Shown: piece after piece, positions 47,472 through 60,085 of the stretch
How the letters are laid out: each line of letters starts with the position of its first letter
Numbering within the stretch: position 1 is the first letter of the stretch
Source of the DNA: Trogon surrucura
Taxonomy: Eukaryota > Chordata > Aves > Trogoniformes > Trogonidae
DNA: 64,000 bases
Assembly: GCA_020746105.1 (NCBI GenBank)
Contig: CM036636.1
Location: 3,782,001 to 3,846,000, forward strand
Direction: 5' to 3'
The notes under the pieces: generated by a model
What the model was told of the DNA's origin: nothing
Databases searched by the model: none
Seen by the model: only the letters and a program-made list of their open reading frames with translations
Program-made: the position numbers and the translations under genes

Positions 47472-50400
47472 GAGGTTGGCCTGAAAATTATGAGGTTTTA
47501 AAAATAAATCAATCGCTGGGTGGTTTGGTTTTTTTCCCTCTCCTACATTTGCTTTCTGCATTCTGAGCCCTTAGGGTGTAATCGAGCCTTTGCTTGCAAA
47601 CTTGAGGGCTAGAAACTACCCAGAGACCAAACCCGAAGGAATGAAGCCCTATGCAGTACCGAAGCCCTGATTTTGCAGACTCTGGATATCCAGGCTATCA
47701 CAGGATTCCAGAAGCTGGGACTTTCAACAACGAAAACACCACAAAACCACCAATGGGCTAAATGGGCTCGGATGGAGGGCAGCCTCTTGGCTACTGCAGG
47801 TCGGGGTGGACACGTAACCCCAGTGCCAGTGTAGCTCTGCGCCCGCCGTGATGCCCCCGGCTGCATCGCTGCCCCACGCAGCAAACTCACGTCTGCACCA
47901 CCCGCTTTCGCCCAAATTAACGCTTCCCAATTAACTTCTCCCTCTTGGTAATGATGTTTCCGATATTCCCCTTTTCGGCCCTTCTAGATTTTCCAGCATA
48001 TTTGGAGATGAACCTCCCTCTGCCCTTTCTTGGTCATGTTTCAAACATCTTCAGAGGCCCTTTTCTATTCGCACTCTGTTCCCACCAGAATTTTCAGCTC
48101 CTCCAAAGTGCGGGAGTGAGAAAGGCAGAATATATTAGATCAGGGCACATATTTCTGCTGGAGAGATGGAGGCAGAGAAAGGACATATTATTTACTAACC
48201 ACAAAAACCTGTTTATTAATGTAGGGAGGATTATTAAAAAAAAATAAAATAAATGATGACAACTCCTCCACCACCCACCCAGAAAGCTCAGCCCCATCTG
48301 GTCCCCTTTCTCATCGTAGGTGGACTGCAAGGAGAACCATGCCCCATCCTGGCTTTTCCATTTGGTTTCCAAACCCTCCCACAGCTCTCACACCCCCAGA
48401 GGGAGAATGTGAGCACCTGCAGCTGCCTTGGGGGGTGGAAAGGAGACCCCAGGGCTGGATCCTCGGCAGGGTAGTTCCAGAGAGTCGGGAGAAGCCAGCT
48501 CGTCCTGCACAGCACGGTCCTCCCCGGCTGGGGCTGGAAGCACAGACTGACCTTCTGCCCTTGGGAGGACAGGAATGGGAACCTTGCTCTCCAGAACCAT
48601 GTCTGGCATAACGGGTGACCCCTGCCAAAGCGCAGGCACAGGCCAAGCTAGAATGAGCCATTAAGCATATTAAAATATTAACCTCGTTGGAAGGTGGGGC
48701 GGCAGAGCTGGAGGGAAGGCTTCAAACTGTCACCTGCGAGGAGCAGGGTGACGGCACTGCCTGCAGGCGAGGGAGGCTGCTCAGCCAAATCGCTTTGGCA
48801 TTGGCCTTTGGTAGATTAAAGAAGTATCACTTTGGTGTGGCCCTGACCAGGGGGATGTCAGCAGACGGGAGGGCTGACATGGTGCTCAGAGGGAGTTGGG
48901 AGCCAACTTCGCTTTCCTTTGGGGGCCAGTGGAGCTGAGCCTTTGGCTCTGCAGCTTCTTTTCATTTTGGTTGGTGAAGAGTAGTAATTAATTACCTGCC
49001 TCTCGCAGCGTCGAGTGACACGTGGCACAGAGGAGGTGACTTTCCACCCACGCAGCTCCGGCGGTGACCCCTGCTCATCCCTCCCCACCTGCTGTACGGG
49101 ACGGCAGCTCCCAGCTCCCAAATCCCTGAGCCAGCCCTGGGGAGCCGGCAGTGCCAGCAAGGCAGGGGACACTTGAGGACTGATGGCATCATCTGGCCAA
49201 GACCACCCGGCACGCCAGATTAGAGCAGGCCTGATGGATGAATCACTTTCCCTGCAGTAATGAGCTGCTGCCTGCAAAAGAACAGCTCTTTTCAATTGTC
49301 CTCCATCTATCCACACTGAATTTCACTGAGTAACCCCCGGATCTGTTCTGACAAGGCAGGACGGAGAAGACGGAGTCCACAGAGCACACTGGAGAGCCAG
49401 GGGAAGCTGCTGGTGTCCCTGGCCAGACCCAGGCACTGAAACCACAGGGACCAGGCAGGGCTCAGCATCTGAGGTGCTGGGAGGACAGGGCAATCCCCCA
49501 CTGCCCTGAAGCAGATGTCAGGTCCTATCAAGCAGGGCATTTTGGAGCAACCAACCTAATTTCTGATGCAAGATTCTCTCTGCAAGCACACACACATATA
49601 TGAACACAAGCACATGCCCTTTCTTTAACTCTCCAGACCTCCCAAAGACACACGCAGATGCCCAAATGATAACACTTATAAATGAAGTGCACGCCCCACT
49701 CTACCAGGACCTACTAGTTACATATCCAGCACCAGTAAAATCCCTTTTTCTAGGGGATTCCACAACTTCTACTGCTACAAACAGGTAGGAGGGCTCTCTG
49801 CCGGACTCTGCACAGCTCCCATGGCGCAGCCTCGTGCCACCTCCCATCACCCACACTCACCTCGATTCCCTCAAAAAAGAATTTTCTTCATCCTCCTTCT
49901 TTGTTCCAAGCCCTCATTAATGAAGCAGATTCAGTGACAAATATCACTGGGGGTTATTTATTCATGAAATATCAACACTGTGCAATTCTCAAAGCCTCCG
50001 AAGCACTCATCTCAGAATAAGCTCCTGAGCTTCGTAGTGGCTCTTCACTCCAGCTCATCCTAGAAAGGGATTAGTGGGTGTTATCCCACTCAGCTGCCCC
50101 TTTTTATTGCCTGCTAACGGTTAAAGACTTCGATGTCTTACAAAGTTAACCAGCGCTGAGAAAAACAAAGAAACTGGACTAATCCGGTACTGCTTTACCA
50201 TCTGCTCCCTGAGCTGTGTTTGAAGTGGGATCGGGGGGAGATTTGGGGTTCGTGTGTTTCTAAAGACAGGGCCCACCAGCCACAAAATGCAGGATGCTGT
50301 GCCAGCTGCAGCTTCATCCTGGAGGAGGGACAGCTACAGAGCAGGGACCCAAACCCAGCCAGGCACAGCCCAGCCGGGACGCCTCGTGCCCAGCACCTCG

Positions 50401-53176
50401 CGTTGCTTCCTACTTCCATTGGCAAGAGCCCACGTAAGGGGGAACTTCAGATATGATGCACCTGCAAAGCAGTACAGAGCAATTTACAGCCAGATTTTGC
50501 ATTTTCCAGCCCACCAGCTGCTTGCCTGAGCAATTTTGACCAGCTTTGGCCATAAAACATCTGCTGTGCTGCAAGGCTTGAGAAAGGGCTGGTTTCCTCG
50601 CTGCTGAGAGCCCACCAGAGAGCTGTCCCCATTTGCAGACTTTTCTCCCTTTTCCTGCTATGACTAACCAGGGATTAAACCTGTCTGTCCTCTGCCTTTC
50701 ACCCTTCTTCCCTGGCCCATCAGGTCATCCTCACCCAGAGCTGGCTTTACCCAGAGGGACACCCACCCCTACCCCGTGGGTGCTCATGTTGGAGTCTTCC
50801 CCCAGACCCACCACAGTCCTACCCAGCCTTGGAATATGCCAAGGGCACAGCTCAAGCAGAGCACCCTTCCCTTGGGGGCAGTTTCCAGAAGGAATTGGAT
50901 GTCTGCCCTGTGGGAAAATACCTCTAAGAAGTCCCCAAATGCAGACCCAGACCTGCACAGCTAAGTCTCCATCTGCATAGGTTATTTCCTCCTCAGCAAA
51001 TGCTCTGTCTGAGCATCATCTCTGCTCTTATCTGTTCCAGTCCTGTCTTCCTCCACTCCTTTTCTCTTCTCTCTCACATCTCTTTTTCTGCTACTAAACC
51101 CCTGCTTTCCACCGTTAATCCGGCCAGTGCTGAAACCATTAGTGAGGTTGCCGAACTCCTCCTTGAGTTTCAGAGTAAATCGCTCAAAGATATTAATGAG
51201 ATCGGTGGAAGTGGGACCTGCACAAGCCTTTTTGCTGTGCCAACGGTTCTGCCTCCCTTTTGTCTGCAGCCACGTGGGTTGGAAACTTCTTTACCAGCCA
51301 CGAATTGCAAATGCCGGGTGGAAAACGGTCAGCTGGGAAGGGCAGGTGGTCTCAGCTGCAAGGCTGAAACATCAAATTGGAGGGGGAATTATAGACTGTA
51401 GAAGAAGCAAAGTTAACCCCAGCCGTTCGTCCCTGGCTTCCTGCACTGCAGCGCTTGGGCTCGTTAAGGCTGGGAAGAGCTTGGCGTGTTCACACAATGC
51501 CCAGCAAAATCCATCATACAAAGGATCTGCCTTGCCTGATCGACACACGAACCCCAGCTGAGGGTGTACTGCGAAACTCATCATCACATTTTTTATAAAA
51601 GCCTTGTACATAACAGACAAAAAAAGAGAGACTGCATCTGCCAAGCCCAGCATCCAGAAGTGAATTATCAGGATCTGACCCACACAAGGAAACAAGAGAC
51701 TAGGATTAAAGGTGCTCTCCACTGTTGGATGTCCAGCTGGAGCTGCTTTCCAAGTTATTTTTAGTACTTCTAGTGCTTTGCGCACTCACAGTACAATTCC
51801 AGCTGGGTCTGACTGCACTGCAGGCTCAAGTGTTCTGCACAGAGGACCAAGCAGTTAAATACCCAAATTATGATGAATGTACAATAAATGGTCACCTCAG
51901 AAAAGCAGTCTCAAATTTAAAAGCACCAGAATATTTTTTCCTCAGGATTTCAACTCTTTCCTTTTTTATTCTGCCTGCAACAAGGGACCATTCTCTCCAC
52001 AGCCCTCTCCCGCACCCACTACACCATTTACCAGACCTGCAGTGAATACAGCACCCATCTCCCGTAGCACCAAGCCATGACCCGTTTCCTGAGCAAGTCC
52101 ATCTGCACATTGACCAAGCTGGGATGCTCTGGAAAAGCCCTGGTGTTGGAAGACCCAGTAAGATGATGGCAGCTTCTAACTTGTGGACTTCACGGCCTGA
52201 AACTTTGGCACTTCTTCAACCTGGTTTCTTTAGCGTGGTGCCTGAAGACGAGCGCGCACACAGCAGATTTGTTATTTTATGCACAAAAACTGAGTTTCTG
52301 CCCAATGCACTCACAGACACTTTTCAGCCACTCTCACAGCGCTGGAAGGTTTGAAGAAAAACCATCATCCAGGTCCTAAAGTGGGAGAGTTTACTGGAGT
52401 CACGCTCAAAAAGGTACTTCAGTAGAGCTATGCTGACATATCACTGCTGATGAGCTGCTTACTATAAATTTTCTGGGTAGTCTCACTTCTTGTGGTAATA
52501 CTACAATAAACACTTGCAAAAACACTCTCCCAAAAACCTCGAGGTAGAAAGTGTGAAAAATTCCCTGCCGCGCTTCAATAATTTGCTAGAGATTCAATAA
52601 AACCATCGCTCTCTCAGAGCATTTTGAAGCTCACCTTAGCAGCCAGAAGGGCCAAAAATTTAATTACAGCCAAGCAGAACAAAACCAAACACACCGGAAC
52701 AAAAGCGAGCTCAGAAAAACCCATCGCACGCTGCGCGCGTCCCTGGGGGGTGCCAGGGCTCATCAGGATTCCCCCCTCCTTGACACCCACTGCAGCCCCC
52801 TCAGAGGTGGTGTGGCTCTGCCGTATGAAGGACCAGGATGATCAGAAATGAGACGGTTTTCATTCTGGGTGGGTTTTCTCCCTGTTTCAGGGCAGCACCG
52901 TGACTGCCGCTTCAACCTCACGCAAGTCAGCGGCAAACACAGGTGGTGCTGGCTCAGTCTCCCAGGCAACCTCGGCACTGGGAGGTTTAAGAAAAAGCAC
53001 ACGAGCTCTAATAAGGATGATAAAACACGGTCAGTAAGTGCACTGGAAATTACACATGTCAACGCCTGCTTCACTGTGGCTTGTGACTAATCCCAAATTC
53101 GGGAGGTTGCATTTCCCATGCGGTGGCTGGACTGTCAGGGTGCTCCTCTGTGCCAGGCACCTTGACTGCAAAACAC

Positions 53177-53199
53177 AGGATGGGATGGGATGGGATGGT
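53177..53199. repeat. Short GGGAT pentanucleotide repeat
   Basis: Four tandem GGGAT units ending GGGATGGTA. Short and probably polymorphic. Confidence 0.85.
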
Positions 53200-54089
53200 A
53201 CAGGGCCTTGGAGTGCAGCAAATGCCCTCAGTAGGACAGAAAACCCACACTAAGACACCAGCCGGGAAGAGAAACACCATCACCGAGCATCATGTTCCAC
53301 CTCAACCATCCCAGCATGTCAGAGCAAAATGGATGGGCATTGCCCTAGATCCCCAGCACCCTATTCTACATTTATTTAAGACACAGCTTTTCCAGTTGTT
53401 TTCGAAGTCGCAGGCTTTATTCTCCTGGTTTATAACCTTTTGGAGCCCTGACAGCCAGGTCCTGGCAGGTGGCAGGGGCTCAATCCCACCACGCTGTACC
53501 GGGCAAATGTCCCTTATCCTGTGCATTTCCCATTTGCCCTCATTAACTTCATCAGGAGCTAATTCCTCAAGGTGAGGATGTCACTACTTCCAGTTTGAAG
53601 GTGCCCAGTACTGACAAAAGAACATCCCCCTTCCATGCAATCCAGCTCCCTCCTGCTATTACCACAACAGTTCCTAAGAGCCCAGCTCATGTTTTCAGCT
53701 CCAAAGGAATCCAGTTCCCTCCGCTGACTATGTCACAGTCAGAGCCAGACGTACCTAAATCAGTTTTATTAACTTTAGTTGTTAGGTTATGAAGCGTGTA
53801 AAGTTATCCAAGACAAGCCCGACCTGTCCCTTTCCCTGCACTGCTCCTGCAAACTTCAGCTGCAAAGAGAAACTTCATAATGTAAAACCTAAAAGTTCAA
53901 AAAATGGCAGCAAGCCAGAAGCACAGGACAAGCACAGTTTCAACATCCTAAGAAATTAAATAATAAAAAATGCAGCATTTAGAGCACCAGAAACAGAAAG
54001 CTCCAGGCTCATGAGGAGCCGCTTGGCCCCTCACATCACTGCAATTACCAATGAACACCTTTTGGTGAGGGGTGCCAGGCAGCTCCTAA

Positions 54090-54330
54090 AATGAGTGATG
54101 TGAACAGTTAATAGAGTGGAATCTGCTTGTTCAACACAGAATCAGCAGTAATAGTATGTATTAATTGATAGCAATTGCACACTAATTAACTCACAAAGTA
54201 CTATGTTTATCTAGCAAAATGGATGACACTATTGGCGCGAGGGTTATCAGTAAAGGCAGCAACGCATAATTAAAAAATACATAAATGAGGATTATCAAAT
54301 GATTTCTCTGTGCTAGTTAATATTTTTATG
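54090..54330. promoter_or_regulatory. Candidate conserved noncoding element
   Basis: AT-rich, repeat-free, with dense homeodomain-type words (GTATTAATTGATAGCAATTG, CTAATTAACTCAC, GCATAATTAAAAAATAC) and a GGCGCGAGGGTTATCAG core that keeps CpGs. No ORF. Conservation untested. Confidence 0.38.
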
Positions 54331-55789
54331 AGCTCACTTTGCCCGGCAATTCCTTCCATCCCATGTTCTCAAAACACCATTTTCAAAATGGCAAACTCGT
54401 AAATACATTTCCGGCTTCAGTTTAGAAATAAAACATCACCTGGAGGGGATATTTTATAAGAGATAGCACAGTGATAACAAGGAAGGAAAAAATCAGTGCA
54501 GAAGGGGAAGCGAGAGACCACAGGGAGGGCTTGTGGCTCACCATGGCCGAGCTGCTCTGAGCCGAGCAGACCCCGCTGGTGCTGCTGGCAACACCTTCTG
54601 CAGGTTGCCGTGAAAGGAGGCTTCCAAAAATCCTTCTAACACCCAACTACCAACTACCCCCTGGCCCCAGCACTGCACAGGAGGTGGCCAGGAATCCTGG
54701 GGGCTTATCCAGAGGGACAGAGCCAAAGACACCGTGCCACAGGAGGAGAAGAGAGGAGTGGTGGTCATGGAAGAAAGTTGGTCTGATGTTGATTAAACCT
54801 CCAGTTCTAACCCCAAAACCACATGTTGTGACCATGAGCAGGGACCCAGGAGGCCAGCCTGGCTCCGGGTCCTCCATGGGGATCCTGCTTCTGCAGGAGC
54901 TTGGCAGGGAAGCAGCATAAGTCCTCTTGCCATCCCTGCCTTGCTCTGCAACCCAGCCCTCCCCGCAGCCCTGCCACCCAAATCCAGAGCAGCGCCACAC
55001 AGTTAAATTGTCAGGGAGCAAAACCCTCCAAGGGAAATGCCACATCCAGGCTACACCCACTTGGATGGTGGGATCTCGGCTGGCGAAATGATCCCACAGA
55101 GCATCTGTTCTGCAACACAGACCCAGAGCAAATGTCCATGGAAAACCCGTGTGAGCAGGGCTGCAGATACGACGGGCACTGCAAAGCCACTGAGACACCG
55201 AGATCCATCAGGCATCCTTCGAACAAGAGCCACGGACACACAAGAGCCACCGCCACACAACGCGGGTACACACAGGTCTGTGTACAAAGAAAAAGCTTAA
55301 TAAAGGAAATTATACAGGTTACAATGTCACATACTCAAAAACTTTGGAATATGTGAGAAATTAAGGCTGCCAAGGCAACCTTAATGCAGACTCTGGTAAT
55401 TATGCACTTTGATAGGGTGTGAACTGTAAGACCACATACAGGAGGGTTATCTGAAGGACCTACCCCCAGATGCTGAAGGTGACGGTGCTGAGTTGTAGCC
55501 AGGTGCCTCTGAGTGCCTGAAACAGTCCGGAGCTCAGCATTCAGAAGTCCCCAAAACCACTCCCGGGTACCTCAGGCTTCTCAGCACCCTCCAAACAACT
55601 TTGTCTGCAGCTTCTCAGCATCTTGTTTTCTCTTCGCTGGAGTACACACAGCTCCTACTTCATTGTACTCTATTCTGACGCTCTTCTGCATGCACAATTA
55701 CTCAGCTCCCCACAGATTGCTTATCCTTTGCTCAACACCAAAAAGCAGCAGTAGTTCACAACCAATAAAGTGATTAAGTTCCCAATCTC

Positions 55790-55850
55790 CCTGTTATCAT
55801 CCCCATTTTACAGACAGGGAGCTAAGGCCCAGGCACGGTAATGTAAAAAA
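55790..55850 (-). repeat. MIR-like ancient SINE fragment
   Basis: TTATCATCCCCATTTTACAG followed by ACAGGGAGCTAAGGCCCAGG is close to the MIR segment read in reverse (TTATCCCCATTTTACAGATGAGGAAACTGAGGC). It is the best-preserved MIR-like match in the window. Confidence 0.7.
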
Positions 55851-58605
55851 CATCCACTACATTACATGCACCAAATTTGACACATTTAGACTTGATTTTT
55901 CAGAGTGCTTAGCATTAAATGACACTTCCCCTGCTCAAAGCACAGCTCTCATCGACTTTGGTTGAAGTTTTTACAGCTCCACATTAATGCAGATCATTCC
56001 CAGAGCAGGTTCATTGGCTGTGCTGAGCGAGGCAAAGGTGAAAAACTGGGATATGATCAGGCCATTAAAGACAGTTTCATAATGCATATGCACAGAGGAG
56101 CTGCCTGAAGGCTGCACAGCAAACCAACCCTGGCACCTCCTGGCTTTGGGGTTTTGCAAACTCGGTAACGTTTGCTAAAGAGGAGCTTACTCGGGGTTTT
56201 ATTCGGAGCTGGGAGGAAGGGGAAGGCATTCAGCCTGGAAAAAGAGGACATTTCTCAGCAGCAGTTGCAGGATGCTCAGCATTGGGTGGGCAAAGCTCTT
56301 CCCAGGGCAAAATTACCTGGGCTGGCTCCTACCTGCCCATTCACTGTCCTCTTCCCCTCTTCCCCCAGTCCCCCTTCCTCGCTAGATCCAAACTCGGTAT
56401 TTTTGGCCAGCTGCTGCTGCCCTCACGCCCTCAGCCAGCATTTCAGAGCGGGGATGCTCGGCTGCGCTCGGGCATGGAGCATTGCTGCCAGCTCTTGCTG
56501 CTAAAATCAAACAAGACTTCACACCGTGTGCAGCTATTTGAGTTTTTCAAAAGTGCTTTTAAGCTGGCCAAATTAAGGCTGTCTGCCTCAATCCTCTGCA
56601 ACAGTTTTGCCTGGGGGAGAAAAAGAAATCTTAGAAAAACAAGCAATCGAGCAAAAGCCTAGACAGAAAGCCTGGGATCTCTCATCCTAAATTATTAAAG
56701 GCTGAAAACATCATGACATAGGTCAGGCCACCCCAGTACCAGGCAGTGATTGCAAGCCTGAGTGTGCTGGGTTCAAATAAAACATAGATTCACACAGACT
56801 CTATGTGGCATGGTGAAAAATGTCATTAATCTCACTGCTGTGATGAGTTCTGGGCATTTCGCTACCTCTGGATCTGCACAGACCCAGTCAGACAACAGAG
56901 AAGAGCTGAACATCCAGCCACCCTCCCCTTGTCTTTGCCCTTCAAAATAATCAGCCATTAGCAAACCAAGATTTCAGGTCACTGCTTGTTTATCACCCCA
57001 AAGGGATGAGCCTGGGATGAGTTGAAAGACTTCCTCATTTAAGCCAGACATATGTATTCTATCCCAAAAGAGAGCCTGGCTGTGGCAGTTCCCATCTCTC
57101 CACCCTGCTTTCCCTGCCTAGAAATCGGGAATTTTCTTGCTGGTGGGAACTTGGAGGGGCCAGAAAGACAAAGAGGAGCTGGAAGGACCCCAGCCCACGT
57201 GCCAGCTCCAGCCCCAGGGGCTGCACAGCCCAACTGGTGCCGCAGATCATTCCCCAGCCCCACGGAGGCAGAGATGTCCTAGAGTGCTCCGTGGGTTCTG
57301 GAAAGAGACTCGATATGGGGTACAGCATGGAGGAGACACATCTGCCTTGGGTCATCATGACCATTTTGCAGTGGCCAGCTTGAAAACCCCAGCTCAGGGC
57401 TCAGACTTCAGCATCTGCTTAAGCACAAATTAGTCACTGGGGGTTTCCTTCCCTTTTATAGTCTCCGAGGGTATTTTGGGCAAGTTTTCTCTTCTAATGG
57501 GCTCGTACGGATCTGACTTTGTAGCAGCTCCTGAGGGTAACCAGTAAAAGCTGGGCTTTGCAGGGAAACTAGGAAAGGGAGCGGGTTACCCTTTAGCCCA
57601 TGGTTTGCCTGCACGCAAACCAGCCACGTCCCGGACTCGACCACAGTGATTACACAGCGACTGTGGAGTTTTTTCAAGATACATATAAAGTGCTCAGATG
57701 CGGTAGCGATAAGCACTTTAGAAATGCCAATAGAGTTAGATTAGATAAATAGGAAACAGCCAGGGCCGCCGGATCAGATATCCATGTCCTGATTTTTCAC
57801 AGATGCTCCTATCGATCTGCTGGGAGCAGACGGCGTCGAGACCTTGGGAGACTGGGTGCTGGGGTTGTCCACAAAGGCAGGGACAAGTGGCAGGACTGGA
57901 GATCCCTGCCCCAAGGCGACACCTGCTGCAGGCAGGACAGTCCATGGAGGAGCAAGCCCACACACCTGGGGCAGTTACTAGAAATGCATTTATGCATATG
58001 TATACAGATATGCATAGCTTTGCTGCTGTATATAGCACCTCCTATCAGCAATGCTCGCTGGCTTTGAAAAAGCCAGGTGAATGTCCACAGACAGAGGAAC
58101 TGAGGCACAACTAGACTATTTACAGCTCATTTCCAGAAGCACTCTTTGAAGTTGGAAACCAATTAATTTTATACCTGGGGAGAGACTCACATAGGGATTT
58201 TTCGTCCATATGGGCAGATTTTTCAAAAGGATTCGGCTCTCATCTAGGCACCCAGTGCAGACTGTGTTTTCCAAGGTGCCCAGCACCCATTAGCATCTCC
58301 CTGGAGAACACCTGGGTTTGTCACAAGGGCAGTACTCTCCTTGGTAAGCCACCAGTCACCAAGTCCTTCCGAGGACACCACCTCCACGAGTCTGGTCTCC
58401 AGAGCTCTCTGATGTGCTGCTGTCCTTGGCAGGGACCCATCTCACTCCTGCCTGGAGATGGGGGCACTTCAGAGCAAGTAACTTCCTATGATGGAGAAAA
58501 AGAGGGTTTTCTCCTGTTTTAAATCCCTGAACAAGCCCAGTCCAGGACCACAGAGATGCCACCACTGCCACAGGGGAATTGATGGGCATTGGGGGCTGGG
58601 GAATC

Positions 58606-58783
58606 ATCATAGAATGGCCTGGGCTGGAAGGGACCTTAGAGATCATTTGAATCTAACCTCCCTGTAATGGGCAGGGAGGCCACCTCTCGACTAGGTCAGG
58701 CAACACGTGAGAACCGAACGCGAATCGAACCCACGACCTTTGGTGTTTCAAGCACCACTCAACCCACTGAGCTAAACCGGCCC
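58606..58783 (-). mobile_element. Composite SINE-like element: tRNA(Ile)-like head plus CR1 tail
   Basis: Read on -, the element starts GGGCCGGTTTAGCTCAGTGG, like the 5' end of nuclear tRNA-Ile. It has a pol III box A (TAGCTCAGTGG, 58774-58764) and box B (GGTTCGATTCG, 58731-58721) at normal spacing, and a 5-bp anticodon-type stem with a seven-base loop CTTGAAA. The 3' acceptor half does not pair with the 5' half, so this is not a working tRNA. Directly after it come about 97 bp of CR1 3' end, finishing CCATTCTATGAT. The tail closely resembles the CR1 at 59.8 kb. tRNA-Ile head plus CR1 tail is the known architecture of the passerine SINE TguSINE1, but this tail looks longer and different from what I recall of that family. 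A chance juxtaposition is the alternative. Confidence 0.72.
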
Positions 58784-59808
58784 ACAAAGGCCAGGATCAC
58801 CCCATGCAGTAGCCACATCCCATTAAATCACCTTGGCTGTGACCTAAAACCGCACCCACACTGCCACAAAGGTTCATCTTCTATCTCCCCTGCAAACAGA
58901 TGTCACAGCAGCAGCGAGCGCTGCCTGGACAGATCTCAGAGAAGCCACCTGCTGTCCCCAACTTGCAAACTCTGTGGGGCAGAAGCTGTATTTAGACCTG
59001 CACTTGGGGCAGTTCTCTTCAATGCATTTCAGTGAAGCTTTCCTTATCTCAGTCCTACGGATACCCCAGCAGAGAGGCGAGCAAGCTTTTCCCCATCCCC
59101 TTTCACACCACCACCGTAAACCACAGCCCCCGGGAGGCCCTGATCCAGGCAGTGGCTGCAAAAGCAGCCTTTTGAGGAAGAAACGGAGCTTCAAATACAT
59201 GTGAAAGCCCCAGAGATCAAAGTTTCTCAAACAAACAGCACCCACCAGGAGGTCACAGGCAGTCCTGGCTGCAGCAATACCTGCCTGTAATGAGGTGACC
59301 CACAGGCTTCCTCCCGGCTCTCCGACTCGTGGGGTAATTGCTGCACATTTTTAGCCTTGCCTGAAGCCTTATCGTATAGCAAAGGCTGCCAAGATGGGTC
59401 TAGGGCCAGTGTGTTCAGAAAACAGAATAATCAGCATTTTAAATTAAAAAAAAAAAATTGGAGAAAAATCTGGCACTGAACTCTCTTACATCCAGTTTTG
59501 TTCCTGCTGAACCAAACTGGCTGCCATCAAAGTAAATGGCAGATGAAGAAAACATCGACTTTCTGCTTGGGTCAATAAACAAGATAAATTGAGCGGGGAA
59601 TTGAACGTGGAACAAGGAACATCGTCATTTACCTGAGGGAGAGAGAGGGTTAAAGGCAGAGAGTTCTGAAGTGGGCACACAGCTGTATTCCTCGTAAAGG
59701 TGTTTCACTGTGGAAGCTCAGTGCTGGTGGCAGGAGCTGTGCCAGCTCCATCAAGGCTTGGGACTATGCTGTGGGATTGGGTCTGATGGGCTTAAAACTG
59801 AAGACCCA

Positions 59809-60085
59809 AATCATAGAATCACAGAACGGCCCAGGCTGGAAGGGACCTTAGAGACCATCTAATCCAACCTCCCTGTCATGGGCAGGGACGCCTCTCAACT
59901 AGATCAGGCTGCTCAAGGCTCTGCCCAACTTAGCCTTGAACACCTCCAGGGAGGGGGCAGCCACAACATCTCTGGGTAATTTATTCCAAAGTCCTGCCAC
60001 CCTTCGACTGAAGAATTTCTTCCTAAGATCTAATCTAAATCTATTCTCCTTCAGCTTAAACCCATTTCCCCTCATCCTATCAGTG
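59809..60085 (-). mobile_element. CR1 LINE 3' fragment
   Basis: About 277 bp, the best-preserved CR1 here. It begins AATCATAGAATCACAGAACG and runs through GGCTGGAAGGGACCTTAGAG, TCATGGGCAGGGACGCCTCT, GGCTGCTCAAGGCTCTGCCC, TTATTCCAAAGTCCTGCCAC and TGAAGAATTTCTTCCTAAGA to CATTTCCCCTCATCCTATCA. It is 5'-truncated and in sense with ASTN2. Confidence 0.92.

Noticed and set aside
58703..58783. Functional tRNA gene
   Set aside because: Box A and B are present, but the acceptor halves do not pair and the 3' end runs into CR1 sequence; it is a SINE head or pseudogene.
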